Source: Bacteroidota bacterium (GTDB lineage: Bacteria; Bacteroidota; Bacteroidia; B-17B0; Aurantibacillaceae). Taken from it: a DNA stretch of 64,000 bases. Shown piece by piece: positions 55,984-64,000 of the stretch (its first letter is position 1; the number at the start of each line of letters is the position of its first letter). Position numbers and translations under genes: made by a program. The DNA is taken from assembly GCA_025362395.1 (NCBI GenBank), contig JANYGK010000011.1, forward strand, positions 38,325-102,324, in the 5' to 3' direction. The notes below the pieces were generated by a model. It did no database searches, was not told the DNA's origin, and worked only from the letters and a program-made list of their open reading frames with translations.

Positions 55984-57257
55984 TGAAACTGTTGTATAGC
56001 TTATATAAAGAGTATAAGGTGCTGATTCGCGATAAGGCGGGGCTTGCCATTACCTTTATTATGCCCACTGTACTGATCCTCATTATGACCTTGATACAGG
56101 ACTCTACGTTTAAATCGGTAAACGAATCGTCGGTACCTTTATTATTAATAGACAGGGATCATGATTCTTTATCGCAAACATTGGAAAGATATATTACGAA
56201 TTCTAAATTTTTCCTGGTCACTAAAAAGCAACTCACCAATGAAGCAGCCAAAAAAGAAATTGCGCAGGGACATTTTTTTATAGGCATTATTATTCCCGAA
56301 AACACCAGTAAAAAATTACGCGAACGTTCAACGGCCCGTGTCACCAAGTTATTGAACAGCTTTGGCGGAGACTCTGCAAGCGTTGAAAAGACTATAGATA
56401 CATCGAAGATACAATTGAATTTATTTTTTGATCCTATCACTAAAAAGTCTTTTAAAACTACCATCAGTAATTCTATTGAACGCATTATTTCGCAAATTGA
56501 AATGCAGGGAATGGTAAGTGCATTGAACGAGAAGATGCGGGAATCGTTCCCGGATGCAAAGCCTTCGCCTATGGAAAATACGCCTTTGGTTAGCATTACG
56601 GAAGAATACGCGTCTTATAATAATTCAACGATTATTCCTAACGCGGTGCAGCATAATGTGCCGGCATGGACCTTATTTGCGATGTTTTTTATTTGCATTC
56701 CTTTAGCGGGAAATATTATTAAAGAACGGGAAGACGGCAGTGCCTTCAGGCTGTTGACTATGCCCGGCTCTTACTTTATTGTGATGCTCGGGAAATTAAT
56801 TACCTATACTATTGTAAGTTTAATACAATTTGCTTTAATGCTGTGTGTCGGTTTATTTATTTTACCGTTGTTAGGTTTACCGCAATTAAATATAGGAAAC
56901 AGCTTGCCTTTATTATTTTTAATTGCTTTATCTGCAGGCCTTGCTGCCACGGGATTTGGTTTATTAGTTGGAACAGTTGCCACTACGCACGACCAGGCTT
57001 CTTTATTTGGCGCCGTGTTTATTATTATATTAGCTGCTATAGGCGGTGTGTGGGTTCCCACATTTGTAATGCCTGATATTATGAAAACCATCAGTGTGAT
57101 TTCGCCTTTAAACTGGGGCCTGGAATCGTTTTATGCCGTGTTTATACGTAACTCAGGGTTAAAAGAAATATGGCCTGAAATTGTGAAACTGTGGCTCTTC
57201 TTTTTTGTAACGCTTGGCGGATCTTATTTATTTCAAAAATATAAAAGGTTGAAATAA
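55983..57257 (+). CDS. ABC-2 type transporter permease
   Basis: 424 residues: one transmembrane helix near residues 20-40, a soluble periplasmic part of about 180 residues, then five helices to the C-terminus (from about 222). This is the YhfA/NatB-like ABC-2 layout. It forms the channel for the adjacent ATPase. The substrate is unknown; the coupled hotdog gene suggests a fatty-acyl or polyene-containing molecule. Confidence 0.88.
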   Translation: MKLLYSLYKEYKVLIRDKAGLAITFIMPTVLILIMTLIQDSTFKSVNESSVPLLLIDRDHDSLSQTLERYITNSKFFLVTKKQLTNEAAKKEIAQGHFFIGIIIPENTSKKLRERSTARVTKLLNSFGGDSASVEKTIDTSKIQLNLFFDPITKKSFKTTISNSIERIISQIEMQGMVSALNEKMRESFPDAKPSPMENTPLVSITEEYASYNNSTIIPNAVQHNVPAWTLFAMFFICIPLAGNIIKEREDGSAFRLLTMPGSYFIVMLGKLITYTIVSLIQFALMLCVGLFILPLLGLPQLNIGNSLPLLFLIALSAGLAATGFGLLVGTVATTHDQASLFGAVFIIILAAIGGVWVPTFVMPDIMKTISVISPLNWGLESFYAVFIRNSGLKEIWPEIVKLWLFFFVTLGGSYLFQKYKRLK

Positions 57258-57359
57258 TTTTTTATTTATTCCGTTCTCGATACAATTTTTGAAAAGAGAC
57301 ATCAAAAATCACTCGAACTGACAGAAAAATAATATTCGAACTGCATAAAATCTCAACTA

Positions 57360-57992
57360 TTACTTCATTTCTGTGATCATTTCATTGTACACAAGATAGT
57401 AAGTATCACTTTTATTTTTTTCTAAAATATATAGGCCGGTTAATTTACCGAATGCCGGTAACACCATTTGATTTTTAGAAATATGAAAACATGGTAATGA
57501 TAAACGCTGCCTCCCTTTACCGGTAAGCGTTACACCGGGATGGATATGACCACTGAGAACAAATTTAATAGTATGTTCCATCGGTTCATGGGAATAGATA
57601 AACACATCGTCTTCCCATGTATCGATCACTTCAAAGTTTGGCAATGCGTACCGGTTCTTTTTTAAAATGTCATGATTTCCTTTTACCAAAATAAAGCGGA
57701 TGTTATTAAATGATTCCAAAAAAGCTTCAAACAAATGCCACTCGCGATTGTAGGAGCTGTGAAAAAGATCGCCCAGTAAAATAACTTCTTCGGGCCGATA
57801 TTTTTTCATTAGCGCATCCAACTTTCGCATATCTTCCAATACGCTATCGGCAGGAATGCTAATGCCGGCTTTACGGAAGTGACTTGCTTTACCGAGGTGA
57901 ATATCTGCAATAATCAATTGATTTGTATCGGGCCGCCATAAAGCTTTTTCGACTAATAAAATAAAAGGAATTCCGGCAAGTGTGAGCTGCAT
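57360..57992 (-). CDS. pdeM: Ligase-associated DNA damage response endonuclease PdeM
   Basis: 210 residues of a calcineurin-like metallophosphatase: IIADIHLGKASHFRKAG near 28-44, LLGDLFHSS near 71-79, VKGNHD near 99-104, SHEP near 133-136 and SGHIHPGV near 146-153 give the full metal-binding set. PdeM proteins occur with a DEXH helicase, an exonuclease and an ATP-dependent ligase in a DNA repair cluster. Only the helicase is adjacent here. The start codon directly follows the helicase stop. Confidence 0.9.
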   Translation of the reverse strand: MQLTLAGIPFILLVEKALWRPDTNQLIIADIHLGKASHFRKAGISIPADSVLEDMRKLDALMKKYRPEEVILLGDLFHSSYNREWHLFEAFLESFNNIRFILVKGNHDILKKNRYALPNFEVIDTWEDDVFIYSHEPMEHTIKFVLSGHIHPGVTLTGKGRQRLSLPCFHISKNQMVLPAFGKLTGLYILEKNKSDTYYLVYNEMITEMK

Positions 57993-60416
57993 TTATTTCT
58001 TTTCAATTTGTTTTAATAATTTTTCTACACGTGCTTCAATAGGTTCATTGCTGTAAAATTCTCTGAAGCGTGCCACCATAATAGCAAAACAAAAAGGAGT
58101 AGGTTTTGTTGGGTAGGTTACTATAATTTTTTGTGCATTGATGCGTTTAAAAGCTGCCTGTTGACGGGAAATTTCTAACTCAAAATTAATCACTTCGTCG
58201 TAAGCCTGCAACAATAATAAATTATCATCTTCATTATCTTCGAACACTTTAAAAAATAATTGAGAAGATGCCTGTAAGTGTCGTGTCTTTTTTTCTTTGC
58301 CCGGGTAGCCCGTAAATACAAGCCCTGCAATAGAAGCAATATCTCTGAACTTACGTTGTGCCATTTGGCTTGAATTGATGCTTCTAATTGCATCCTCATA
58401 CACAAAGTCGGCAGACAGTAAATTATTATCCAAGAGTTCTTCTATATTAATATCCTGATCACTCAGCAATTCAAAGCCGTAATCATTCATAGAAATAGAA
58501 AACGTAACCGGGGACAGTAAACTGATACGGTACGACAGGATGGCTGCCATGCCTTCATGCACCAACCTTCCATCGAACGGGTACATAAAGATATGATAGC
58601 CTTCGCGGGTTTTTATTTTTTCAATTAAAAACTCATCGTTCCCCGGAAGGTGCGATACTTTTTCCTGCAATTCGAATAAAGGCTTTAATTTTTTTAATTC
58701 CTCATTTAATTTTCCGCCTTCTTTATAAACGGTTAAGCTTTTGCGAATGCTTGTTGAAAGTTGTGAAGACAATGGCATTTTGCCGCCCAGCCATGAGGGA
58801 ATAATTCCATTTTTATCTTTGGAAGATCTTACCAATACCGTCATATCTTTAACGGTATGCAATTGTAAATTTCTGCCGGCAAACCAAAAAATATCTCCGG
58901 GTCTTAACTTGGTGATAAACGCTTCTTCAATAGTGCCGATTGATTTGCCGCCTAAAAACTTAACGTTCATCATGCTGTTACCGACAATGGTTCCAATGTT
59001 CATGCGGTGCCTGGCAGCAATACCTTTACTTGTTACTTTATATAAGCCGTCTTCCAACACTACCTTATGAAACTCGTCATACGCTTTTAACGACTGCCCT
59101 CCTCGTGTAATAAAATCAATGCACCATTGCCATTCAGTGGGTGTAGCCGATTGAAAGGCGTGCGTTGATTTTATTTCATTGTACAATGCTTCCGAATTAA
59201 AGCCGTCGGACACTGCCAATGTTACCATAAACTGAATGAGCACATCGAACGAACGCACATAAGGAATACGGCTTTCAATAAGCTGATGTTTTACGGCATC
59301 TTTTAAAGCGCTGCCTTCAATAATTTCCAATGAATTGGTTGGTACAAAATAAATATTACTTTTTTCTCCGGGGCTGTGCCCGCTCCTGCCCGCTCGTTGT
59401 ATAAAGCGCGCTACGCCTTTGGCAGAGCCAACCTGAATGATTGTGTTTACCGGACGAAAGTCAACACCAAGATCAAGACTAGACGTACAGACTACTAATT
59501 TTAAACTGCCGATGTGTAAATTTTCTTCTACCCATTTACGCGTTTGAAAATCGATAGAGCTGTGATGTAAGGCGATTCGGCCAGCCAAGTCAGGTGCTTT
59601 TTCCAATAATTGCTGATACCAATTTTCGGCCTGCGAGCGCATATTGGTAAACAAGAGTGTGGACTTACTCTCTTCAATAATCGGGATCAGCTTAGGTAAA
59701 AGCTTTAATCCTAAATGACCGCCCCAAGGAAATTTTTCGATCTCATCGGGCAGCACCGTATTAATATTTATTTTCTTTTCTACATTGGCTTTTATAATTT
59801 CAGTGTTATTTGAGATCGGGCCCAATAAAATTTCTTTTGCTTCCTCAAGGTTACCAATGGTTGCCGAGATGCCCCATACTTTTAAATTAGGATTGATCGA
59901 TTTTAAATGCGCCAAAGCTAATTCAATTTGCACACCGCGTTTGTTACCGAGCAGCTCATGCCATTCATCAATAATCACAAATTCTAAATTGCTGAATTGC
60001 TCCCTGTACCCTTTTGCGGCCAACATTAAATGCATGCTCTCGGGCGTAGTAATCAATGCTTGGTGCTTATCTTTCTTTTGCCTGGTGCGTTCTTTCATAG
60101 AAGAGTCGCCGGTACGCAACTCTATCGTATAAGGTAAATTCAAATCGGCACTTACCCTGTTAGTAGCTAAATAAATTTCTTTAGATAAGGCTCTTAAAGG
60201 CGAAATGTATAAGCAATGTAATTTATTTTTTTGCGGTTTGGGATGATCCGTAAAGTGTTGAATGACACCAAACCAAACCGCAAATGTTTTTCCGAAACCG
60301 GTTGGTGCATTCAGCAAACCGCTTTTTCCTTCTTTAATGGCAGCCCATGTTTGCTTCTGAAACGCGTGCGGTTTCCAGCCTTTTTGTTTAAACCAGGTTT
60401 GCGATAAACTAATCAA
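57993..60416 (-). CDS. Ligase-associated DNA damage response DEXH-box helicase (Lhr-like)
   Basis: 807 residues. Motif I NAPTGFGKT near residues 37-45, motif II IIDEWHEL near 147-154, motif III SATIGNLEEA near 184 and motif VI QRAGRSGHSPG near 336-346 are present. The C-terminal half matches the Lhr-core extension that forms the ligase-associated helicase family. It unwinds DNA in the 3'-to-5' direction in studied relatives. The ligase and exonuclease partners are not in the window. Confidence 0.92.
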   Translation of the reverse strand: MISLSQTWFKQKGWKPHAFQKQTWAAIKEGKSGLLNAPTGFGKTFAVWFGVIQHFTDHPKPQKNKLHCLYISPLRALSKEIYLATNRVSADLNLPYTIELRTGDSSMKERTRQKKDKHQALITTPESMHLMLAAKGYREQFSNLEFVIIDEWHELLGNKRGVQIELALAHLKSINPNLKVWGISATIGNLEEAKEILLGPISNNTEIIKANVEKKININTVLPDEIEKFPWGGHLGLKLLPKLIPIIEESKSTLLFTNMRSQAENWYQQLLEKAPDLAGRIALHHSSIDFQTRKWVEENLHIGSLKLVVCTSSLDLGVDFRPVNTIIQVGSAKGVARFIQRAGRSGHSPGEKSNIYFVPTNSLEIIEGSALKDAVKHQLIESRIPYVRSFDVLIQFMVTLAVSDGFNSEALYNEIKSTHAFQSATPTEWQWCIDFITRGGQSLKAYDEFHKVVLEDGLYKVTSKGIAARHRMNIGTIVGNSMMNVKFLGGKSIGTIEEAFITKLRPGDIFWFAGRNLQLHTVKDMTVLVRSSKDKNGIIPSWLGGKMPLSSQLSTSIRKSLTVYKEGGKLNEELKKLKPLFELQEKVSHLPGNDEFLIEKIKTREGYHIFMYPFDGRLVHEGMAAILSYRISLLSPVTFSISMNDYGFELLSDQDINIEELLDNNLLSADFVYEDAIRSINSSQMAQRKFRDIASIAGLVFTGYPGKEKKTRHLQASSQLFFKVFEDNEDDNLLLLQAYDEVINFELEISRQQAAFKRINAQKIIVTYPTKPTPFCFAIMVARFREFYSNEPIEARVEKLLKQIEKK

Positions 60417-60581
60417 TTAATTATTTTTTGATCAGGCTAAGATAGTTACAAGTAACAATCTAACTGAGGAAGAAAACTTAATTTTCCCTAAGTTTATGAT
60501 AATTTGTGCAGCCTGGAGTTTTTATAAATAGGTAACGTCAAAAGGTTTAGAATAATTTCAAAACAAACATTATCAATAAGA

Positions 60582-61550
60582 TCACTTAACAACAATCTTT
60601 TTAATTACAGAACTATTTACACTGCCTAAAATCCCTGTACCACCATCTATATTGCTATAAACCTGATTATACGGATACAAATTATATATATACGCAAAAC
60701 CTTCGCCGCTATAATTTATTGCCAGCAAATGTTTATTTACCGTTTTCAGGTATAAGTAATACTCTTTTGATATGTGCTTTAAAACTACCAGCAAAAGCCT
60801 TTTGCTAGAGGAAAGCACGCCAGAATTAGAATTGGAGTTAGGGCCGGAGTAGAAATCCAATTCGTAACTTACTCCGTTAAACAATTTATCGTTAAAAAAT
60901 ATGGGGGTAAAATATTTCAAATCCAATGCAATTTCCCCTTCTTGTTTTATGGCGGGATTATCAGAGCCGGTTAAGTTGATAAAATTATATTTATAATCGT
61001 ATTTCCCCGGCAGGTTTTCTACCGAGTCGATGTCATATAATTCCAATTGATAAAAATCCTCGTTCGGAGTGTCTTGAATGGTAATGTGCGATAAATTTTT
61101 TGGTAAATTTCGTATTGAATATGTTGGATCCCAGTTATAAAAATAATTGTATATCAAATCATTTATAGTAAAGTCCGGTTTCGACGGTAATTTAAATTCA
61201 CAACTTGCGTCATTGTAACCATTAGCATAGGAAATTATTTTATAAAATATATTTGGTGAACTCAGTATTATTTTTCCCTTATATAAACCACTACCTTTAT
61301 AATGAAGCGTATCAATAACACTATTGTTTGCATTATATAAAAAAACCTTGGCATTTTCAAGAGCGGAAACCTTAATGGTATTTAAATCATTAGGTTTGGT
61401 GATATAACATTTTGCGGCGCTGTCACAAACTATCACTCCTGATATGACCTGTATGGGAGGTACTTCGGGTGAATAACTGGTTATTTTCTTTTCGCATGCA
61501 AAACAAAACCAAAGCACCTGTAACACTGCTATTTTAAAAAGAATATTCAT
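60582..61550 (-). CDS. DUF4249 family lipoprotein, TonB-receptor partner
   Basis: 322 residues. The N-terminal lipobox ends FCFACEKK, so it is a lipoprotein of the outer membrane. The mature start SYSPEVPPIQVISGVIVCD and the beta-rich body fit DUF4249, whose members are encoded just after TonB-dependent receptors in Bacteroidota, like a SusD-type partner without the SusD fold. It overlaps the receptor stop by 17 nt and ends without a clear terminator. Confidence 0.85.
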   Translation of the reverse strand: MNILFKIAVLQVLWFCFACEKKITSYSPEVPPIQVISGVIVCDSAAKCYITKPNDLNTIKVSALENAKVFLYNANNSVIDTLHYKGSGLYKGKIILSSPNIFYKIISYANGYNDASCEFKLPSKPDFTINDLIYNYFYNWDPTYSIRNLPKNLSHITIQDTPNEDFYQLELYDIDSVENLPGKYDYKYNFINLTGSDNPAIKQEGEIALDLKYFTPIFFNDKLFNGVSYELDFYSGPNSNSNSGVLSSSKRLLLVVLKHISKEYYLYLKTVNKHLLAINYSGEGFAYIYNLYPYNQVYSNIDGGTGILGSVNSSVIKKIVVK

Positions 61551-63903
61551 AACTAAAAAACGGTATTAATTGGAAAACACTTATACTTTTTAAATCAAAT
61601 TGTTGAGCGCCGTAATTGTAGGAGTAATAATAAGCAAAAGGATTGTGATGGTTATACACATTATAAATGCCGACCGACAACACCCGTGTGCCATGTTTTT
61701 TTTGCTTGGTAAACCTCGCAGCAACATCAAGCCGATGGAAGTTACTGGTTCGCGCTGTATTGATTCCATCATAATAAAAAACATAATTGGTGTTAATCAG
61801 GTTAACATCCTGCACATAACTGTTATTTGATTGCGTATTGGGTTCCGTAGCTATAGGAACATTATAAATGGCTTTTGGTAAAGTAAGGGCATTACCGGTA
61901 GCAAAATTAAAGTTGGCATTGAAGCTGATTTTTTTATTTAATTCGTAGTTAACAAAAACATTTAACTCATGCCTTCTGTCATAATTAAAATAAAAGGGTT
62001 TACCATTATTTAAATTTTTAAATTGATTGGTTGTTTTACTCAAGGTGTAGGCTATAAACCCGGTAAGCTTCCCGGTTTGTTTTTTTAATAAATTTTCCCA
62101 GCCATACGATAGGCCTTTACCCTCTGTTTCAATCGTTTCTAACCAATTGTTTTTGGGTGTAAATAATCCATAGCCATCTTTATACCTGATAAGATTCTGA
62201 GAGGTTTTATAGTACACATCGGTCTGAAAAAAATACTTTTTTTTGGAAAAAAAATTGGTGAAAGATAAATTTAGTTGCCGGGAAGTTTGAGGCGGCGCAA
62301 ATTTGTTTGCGGACACCCATACGTCGCTTGGCATGCCGGCACCATTATTAGTTAATAGATGAAGGCTTTGAACATTTTGACAATAACTTACACTAATTTG
62401 TTGCCGGGGATTTATATCTGCTTTAGCATATACCCTTGGCTGAAAAAAATTTTTAGTGTACCCCTCTGAGATAAATAACAGATTATTAAAACCCGCTGCT
62501 AAACTTAACCATGACAGAGGCAAATAGCCTGCCTCCATGTAAGCAGACAGTTGATTAGAAACCAATTTACCACCGTTAAAATTCCTTAACGAGTTTTCAT
62601 TGGCGGTTTTAACAGTTTGAGATTGATCGCCTAAACCCGAACTTATAAATTCATACTGCAGGCCCGCAGTGTATTTAAGCCGGTTGTTTATATTATAATC
62701 GAGGTTCGATTTAAATATGATGTTTTTTAACCCTAAACGGAACTGATTTGTTGCGTTATAGGTTTCAGTAGAATTTTCGGATACTATCGACCTGGTTTTA
62801 ATTATATAATTGTAGCTACTCCCGGTTATTACATGCGTCAAGAATATTTTTGGTCTTGGATTTTGCATTAAGCGTATGGCAGCAGCCGTATTTCCCCATC
62901 CAATATCCAGATTAAATTTTGTATTCAAGTCCGTAAAACTATCCGAAAATTTACTGAGTATTTTAATTTTATCATTTGTGTTAAAAAAGCTAAAAGAAAT
63001 TTTATTTCTTTCATTCAGTTTATGGGTGTACTTAAGCATGCCATCATAAAAATAATATGACGGTTGTGTTTTAAAATCCAAAGCTTTAATAATGGGAGTT
63101 GTGATTAAATCTAAATTTAATCGCCTGAATGAAAGTTGTAAAGTGCTTTTATTTTTAAAAACAGGGCCATTAAAATTTAATCTCGTGGCTAATAACCCCA
63201 CACTTATGGTTCCACTCCATTTTTGAGCATTGCCTTCTTTCATCCGTACATCAAAATACCCCGAAAGCCGTCCGCCATATTTTGCGGGGCTATGATTTTT
63301 AAATAATTCTACCTTGCTTACCGCATCTGAATTAAATACAGATAAAAAACCGCCCATGTGATTTACATAGTAGAGTGGCATGTCATCCAAAATATACTGC
63401 ACCTGGTCGGATGTGCCGCCCCTTATTAATAAGTTGCTAAATCCTTCCGCACCCTGCTTAATGCCCGGCATTAGCTGATAACTTTTAATTATATCCGTTT
63501 CTCCCAGGATAACCGGCATTTTTTTAATTTCGTTCAGGGTTAGCTGTTCTCCCGTATATATTTCCTCCTTATTGGCTTTTACTTCTATTTCCTGAAGAAT
63601 ATTTGTAGGTGAAAGTTCGATGTTTAATGATAAATTGTTTTTAATAAGTAAAAGTGTATCTATTTTCCTATAGAGACTGTAATAAATGATAAAATGTTGA
63701 ATAGTGTCTTGATTCAACTTAACAGTATAAAAGCCGTAGTTATTGCTAACTACGGCTGTATTGTTATTTAAGCAAAAAATAGTGGCCCCAATAAGTGGTT
63801 CATTTGTGAATTGATCGTTGATGTAACCGCTAAGCTGGGCGACAACTTTATTACTGCCTAAAAAAATAGTTAGGAATGAAATAATTAAATTTACTTTAAA
63901 CAT
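61534..63903 (-). CDS. TonB-dependent outer-membrane receptor with carboxypeptidase-regulatory N-terminal domain
   Basis: 789 residues. A signal peptide (first 22 residues) leads to a CarboxypepD_reg-like domain (LSGYINDQFTNEPLIGATI). The plug domain follows (about 125-225) with SNLLIRGGTSDQVQYILDD and PLYYVNHMGG, and the rest is a 22-strand barrel ending with aromatic Phe. It imports an unknown ligand using TonB energy. Together with the DUF4249 lipoprotein it forms one uptake pair; no regulator (FecI/FecR) is seen next to it in the window. Confidence 0.9.
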   Translation of the reverse strand: MFKVNLIISFLTIFLGSNKVVAQLSGYINDQFTNEPLIGATIFCLNNNTAVVSNNYGFYTVKLNQDTIQHFIIYYSLYRKIDTLLLIKNNLSLNIELSPTNILQEIEVKANKEEIYTGEQLTLNEIKKMPVILGETDIIKSYQLMPGIKQGAEGFSNLLIRGGTSDQVQYILDDMPLYYVNHMGGFLSVFNSDAVSKVELFKNHSPAKYGGRLSGYFDVRMKEGNAQKWSGTISVGLLATRLNFNGPVFKNKSTLQLSFRRLNLDLITTPIIKALDFKTQPSYYFYDGMLKYTHKLNERNKISFSFFNTNDKIKILSKFSDSFTDLNTKFNLDIGWGNTAAAIRLMQNPRPKIFLTHVITGSSYNYIIKTRSIVSENSTETYNATNQFRLGLKNIIFKSNLDYNINNRLKYTAGLQYEFISSGLGDQSQTVKTANENSLRNFNGGKLVSNQLSAYMEAGYLPLSWLSLAAGFNNLLFISEGYTKNFFQPRVYAKADINPRQQISVSYCQNVQSLHLLTNNGAGMPSDVWVSANKFAPPQTSRQLNLSFTNFFSKKKYFFQTDVYYKTSQNLIRYKDGYGLFTPKNNWLETIETEGKGLSYGWENLLKKQTGKLTGFIAYTLSKTTNQFKNLNNGKPFYFNYDRRHELNVFVNYELNKKISFNANFNFATGNALTLPKAIYNVPIATEPNTQSNNSYVQDVNLINTNYVFYYDGINTARTSNFHRLDVAARFTKQKKHGTRVLSVGIYNVYNHHNPFAYYYSYNYGAQQFDLKSISVFQLIPFFSYEYSF

Positions 63904-64000
63904 TTAATAGTGTAAGTTGTTTGCGCACCACAACACCCTCTGATGTCAAATAATTGTATTCTTTCTGCCTACCATCCACTAAACCACTATTTAAACTGTA
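63896..64000 (-). CDS. C-terminal end of an unidentified protein (5' part outside window)
   Basis: A minus-strand frame open from base 64000 to a TAA at 63896-63898, giving 34 residues. It overlaps the receptor start by 8 nt, which supports a real coupled gene. The string SGLVDGRQKEYNYL resembles a YwqK/MORN-type repeat, but the piece is too short to assign. Confidence 0.5.
   Translation of the reverse strand, partial: YSLNSGLVDGRQKEYNYLTSEGVVVRKQLTLLNV

Noticed and set aside
1..64000. CRISPR array, insertion sequence, prophage or integron
   Set aside because: No regularly spaced identical repeats, transposase, integrase or phage structural genes were found. The regular repeats at 27500-29440 are protein-coding FG-GAP units.

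Overview
The window is a piece of a low-GC Bacteroidota chromosome, probably from the Flavobacteriales/Sphingobacteriales side of the phylum. The evidence is two proteins with type IX secretion (T9SS) C-terminal sorting domains, a TTTG-N19-TAnnTTTG promoter typical of the phylum, a TonB receptor paired with a DUF4249 lipoprotein, a PASTA/T9SS/RluA gene run, AT-rich leaders without clear Shine-Dalgarno sequences, and RpoB/RpoC lengths usual for Bacteroidota. No rRNA, CRISPR array, insertion sequence or phage was seen.

Region 1 (1-12485, all minus) is a Wzx/Wzy-type surface polysaccharide operon. It holds a UDP-GlcNAc 4-epimerase-like SDR, a Wzx flippase, a methyltransferase, five glycosyltransferases, a WbpG-type amidotransferase, a Wzy-like polymerase, a FkbM methyltransferase and a CapE-type 4,6-dehydratase cut by the window edge. 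Genes overlap by 4 nt or nearly abut. A 1.1 kb non-coding stretch follows (12486-13585), then an isolated small gene of unknown function (13586-14191, plus).

Region 2 (14265-20757, minus) adds an asparagine synthase-type amidotransferase and an AlgI-like MBOAT acyltransferase with two SGNH-hydrolase proteins, which looks like a polysaccharide O-acetylation module. Its intergenic spaces are full of decayed simple repeats. A PAS-LuxR regulator follows.

Region 3 (22196-29565) holds trigger factor, a KAS III / small protein / BtrH-like acyltransferase trio (plus), and a large secreted protein with 14 FG-GAP repeats, a dockerin-like pair, a cohesin-like module and a T9SS tail (minus).

Region 4 (29749-43138, minus) is the ancestral tRNA-Thr/Tyr/Gly/Thr - tuf - tRNA-Trp - secE - nusG - rplKAJL - rpoBC block, in the same order as the E. 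coli tufB-rpoBC region, with a near-ideal Bacteroidota promoter in front of the tRNAs.

Region 5 (43405-64000) is mixed: PASTA/T9SS/RluA genes; a minus-strand group with SCO, a degenerate SCO paralogue and a TM2 protein; a LysM lytic transglycosylase; an ECF sigma/anti-sigma-like pair; YraN; a secreted DUF4412-like protein; a hotdog dehydratase with an ABC-2 exporter; the ligase-associated PdeM/helicase pair; and a DUF4249/TonB receptor pair. The most system-like signal is that the KAS III/BtrH trio and the hotdog/ABC operon, whose families I recall together in Bacteroidota flexirubin/aryl-polyene-type clusters, occur here as two loci about 29 kb apart.
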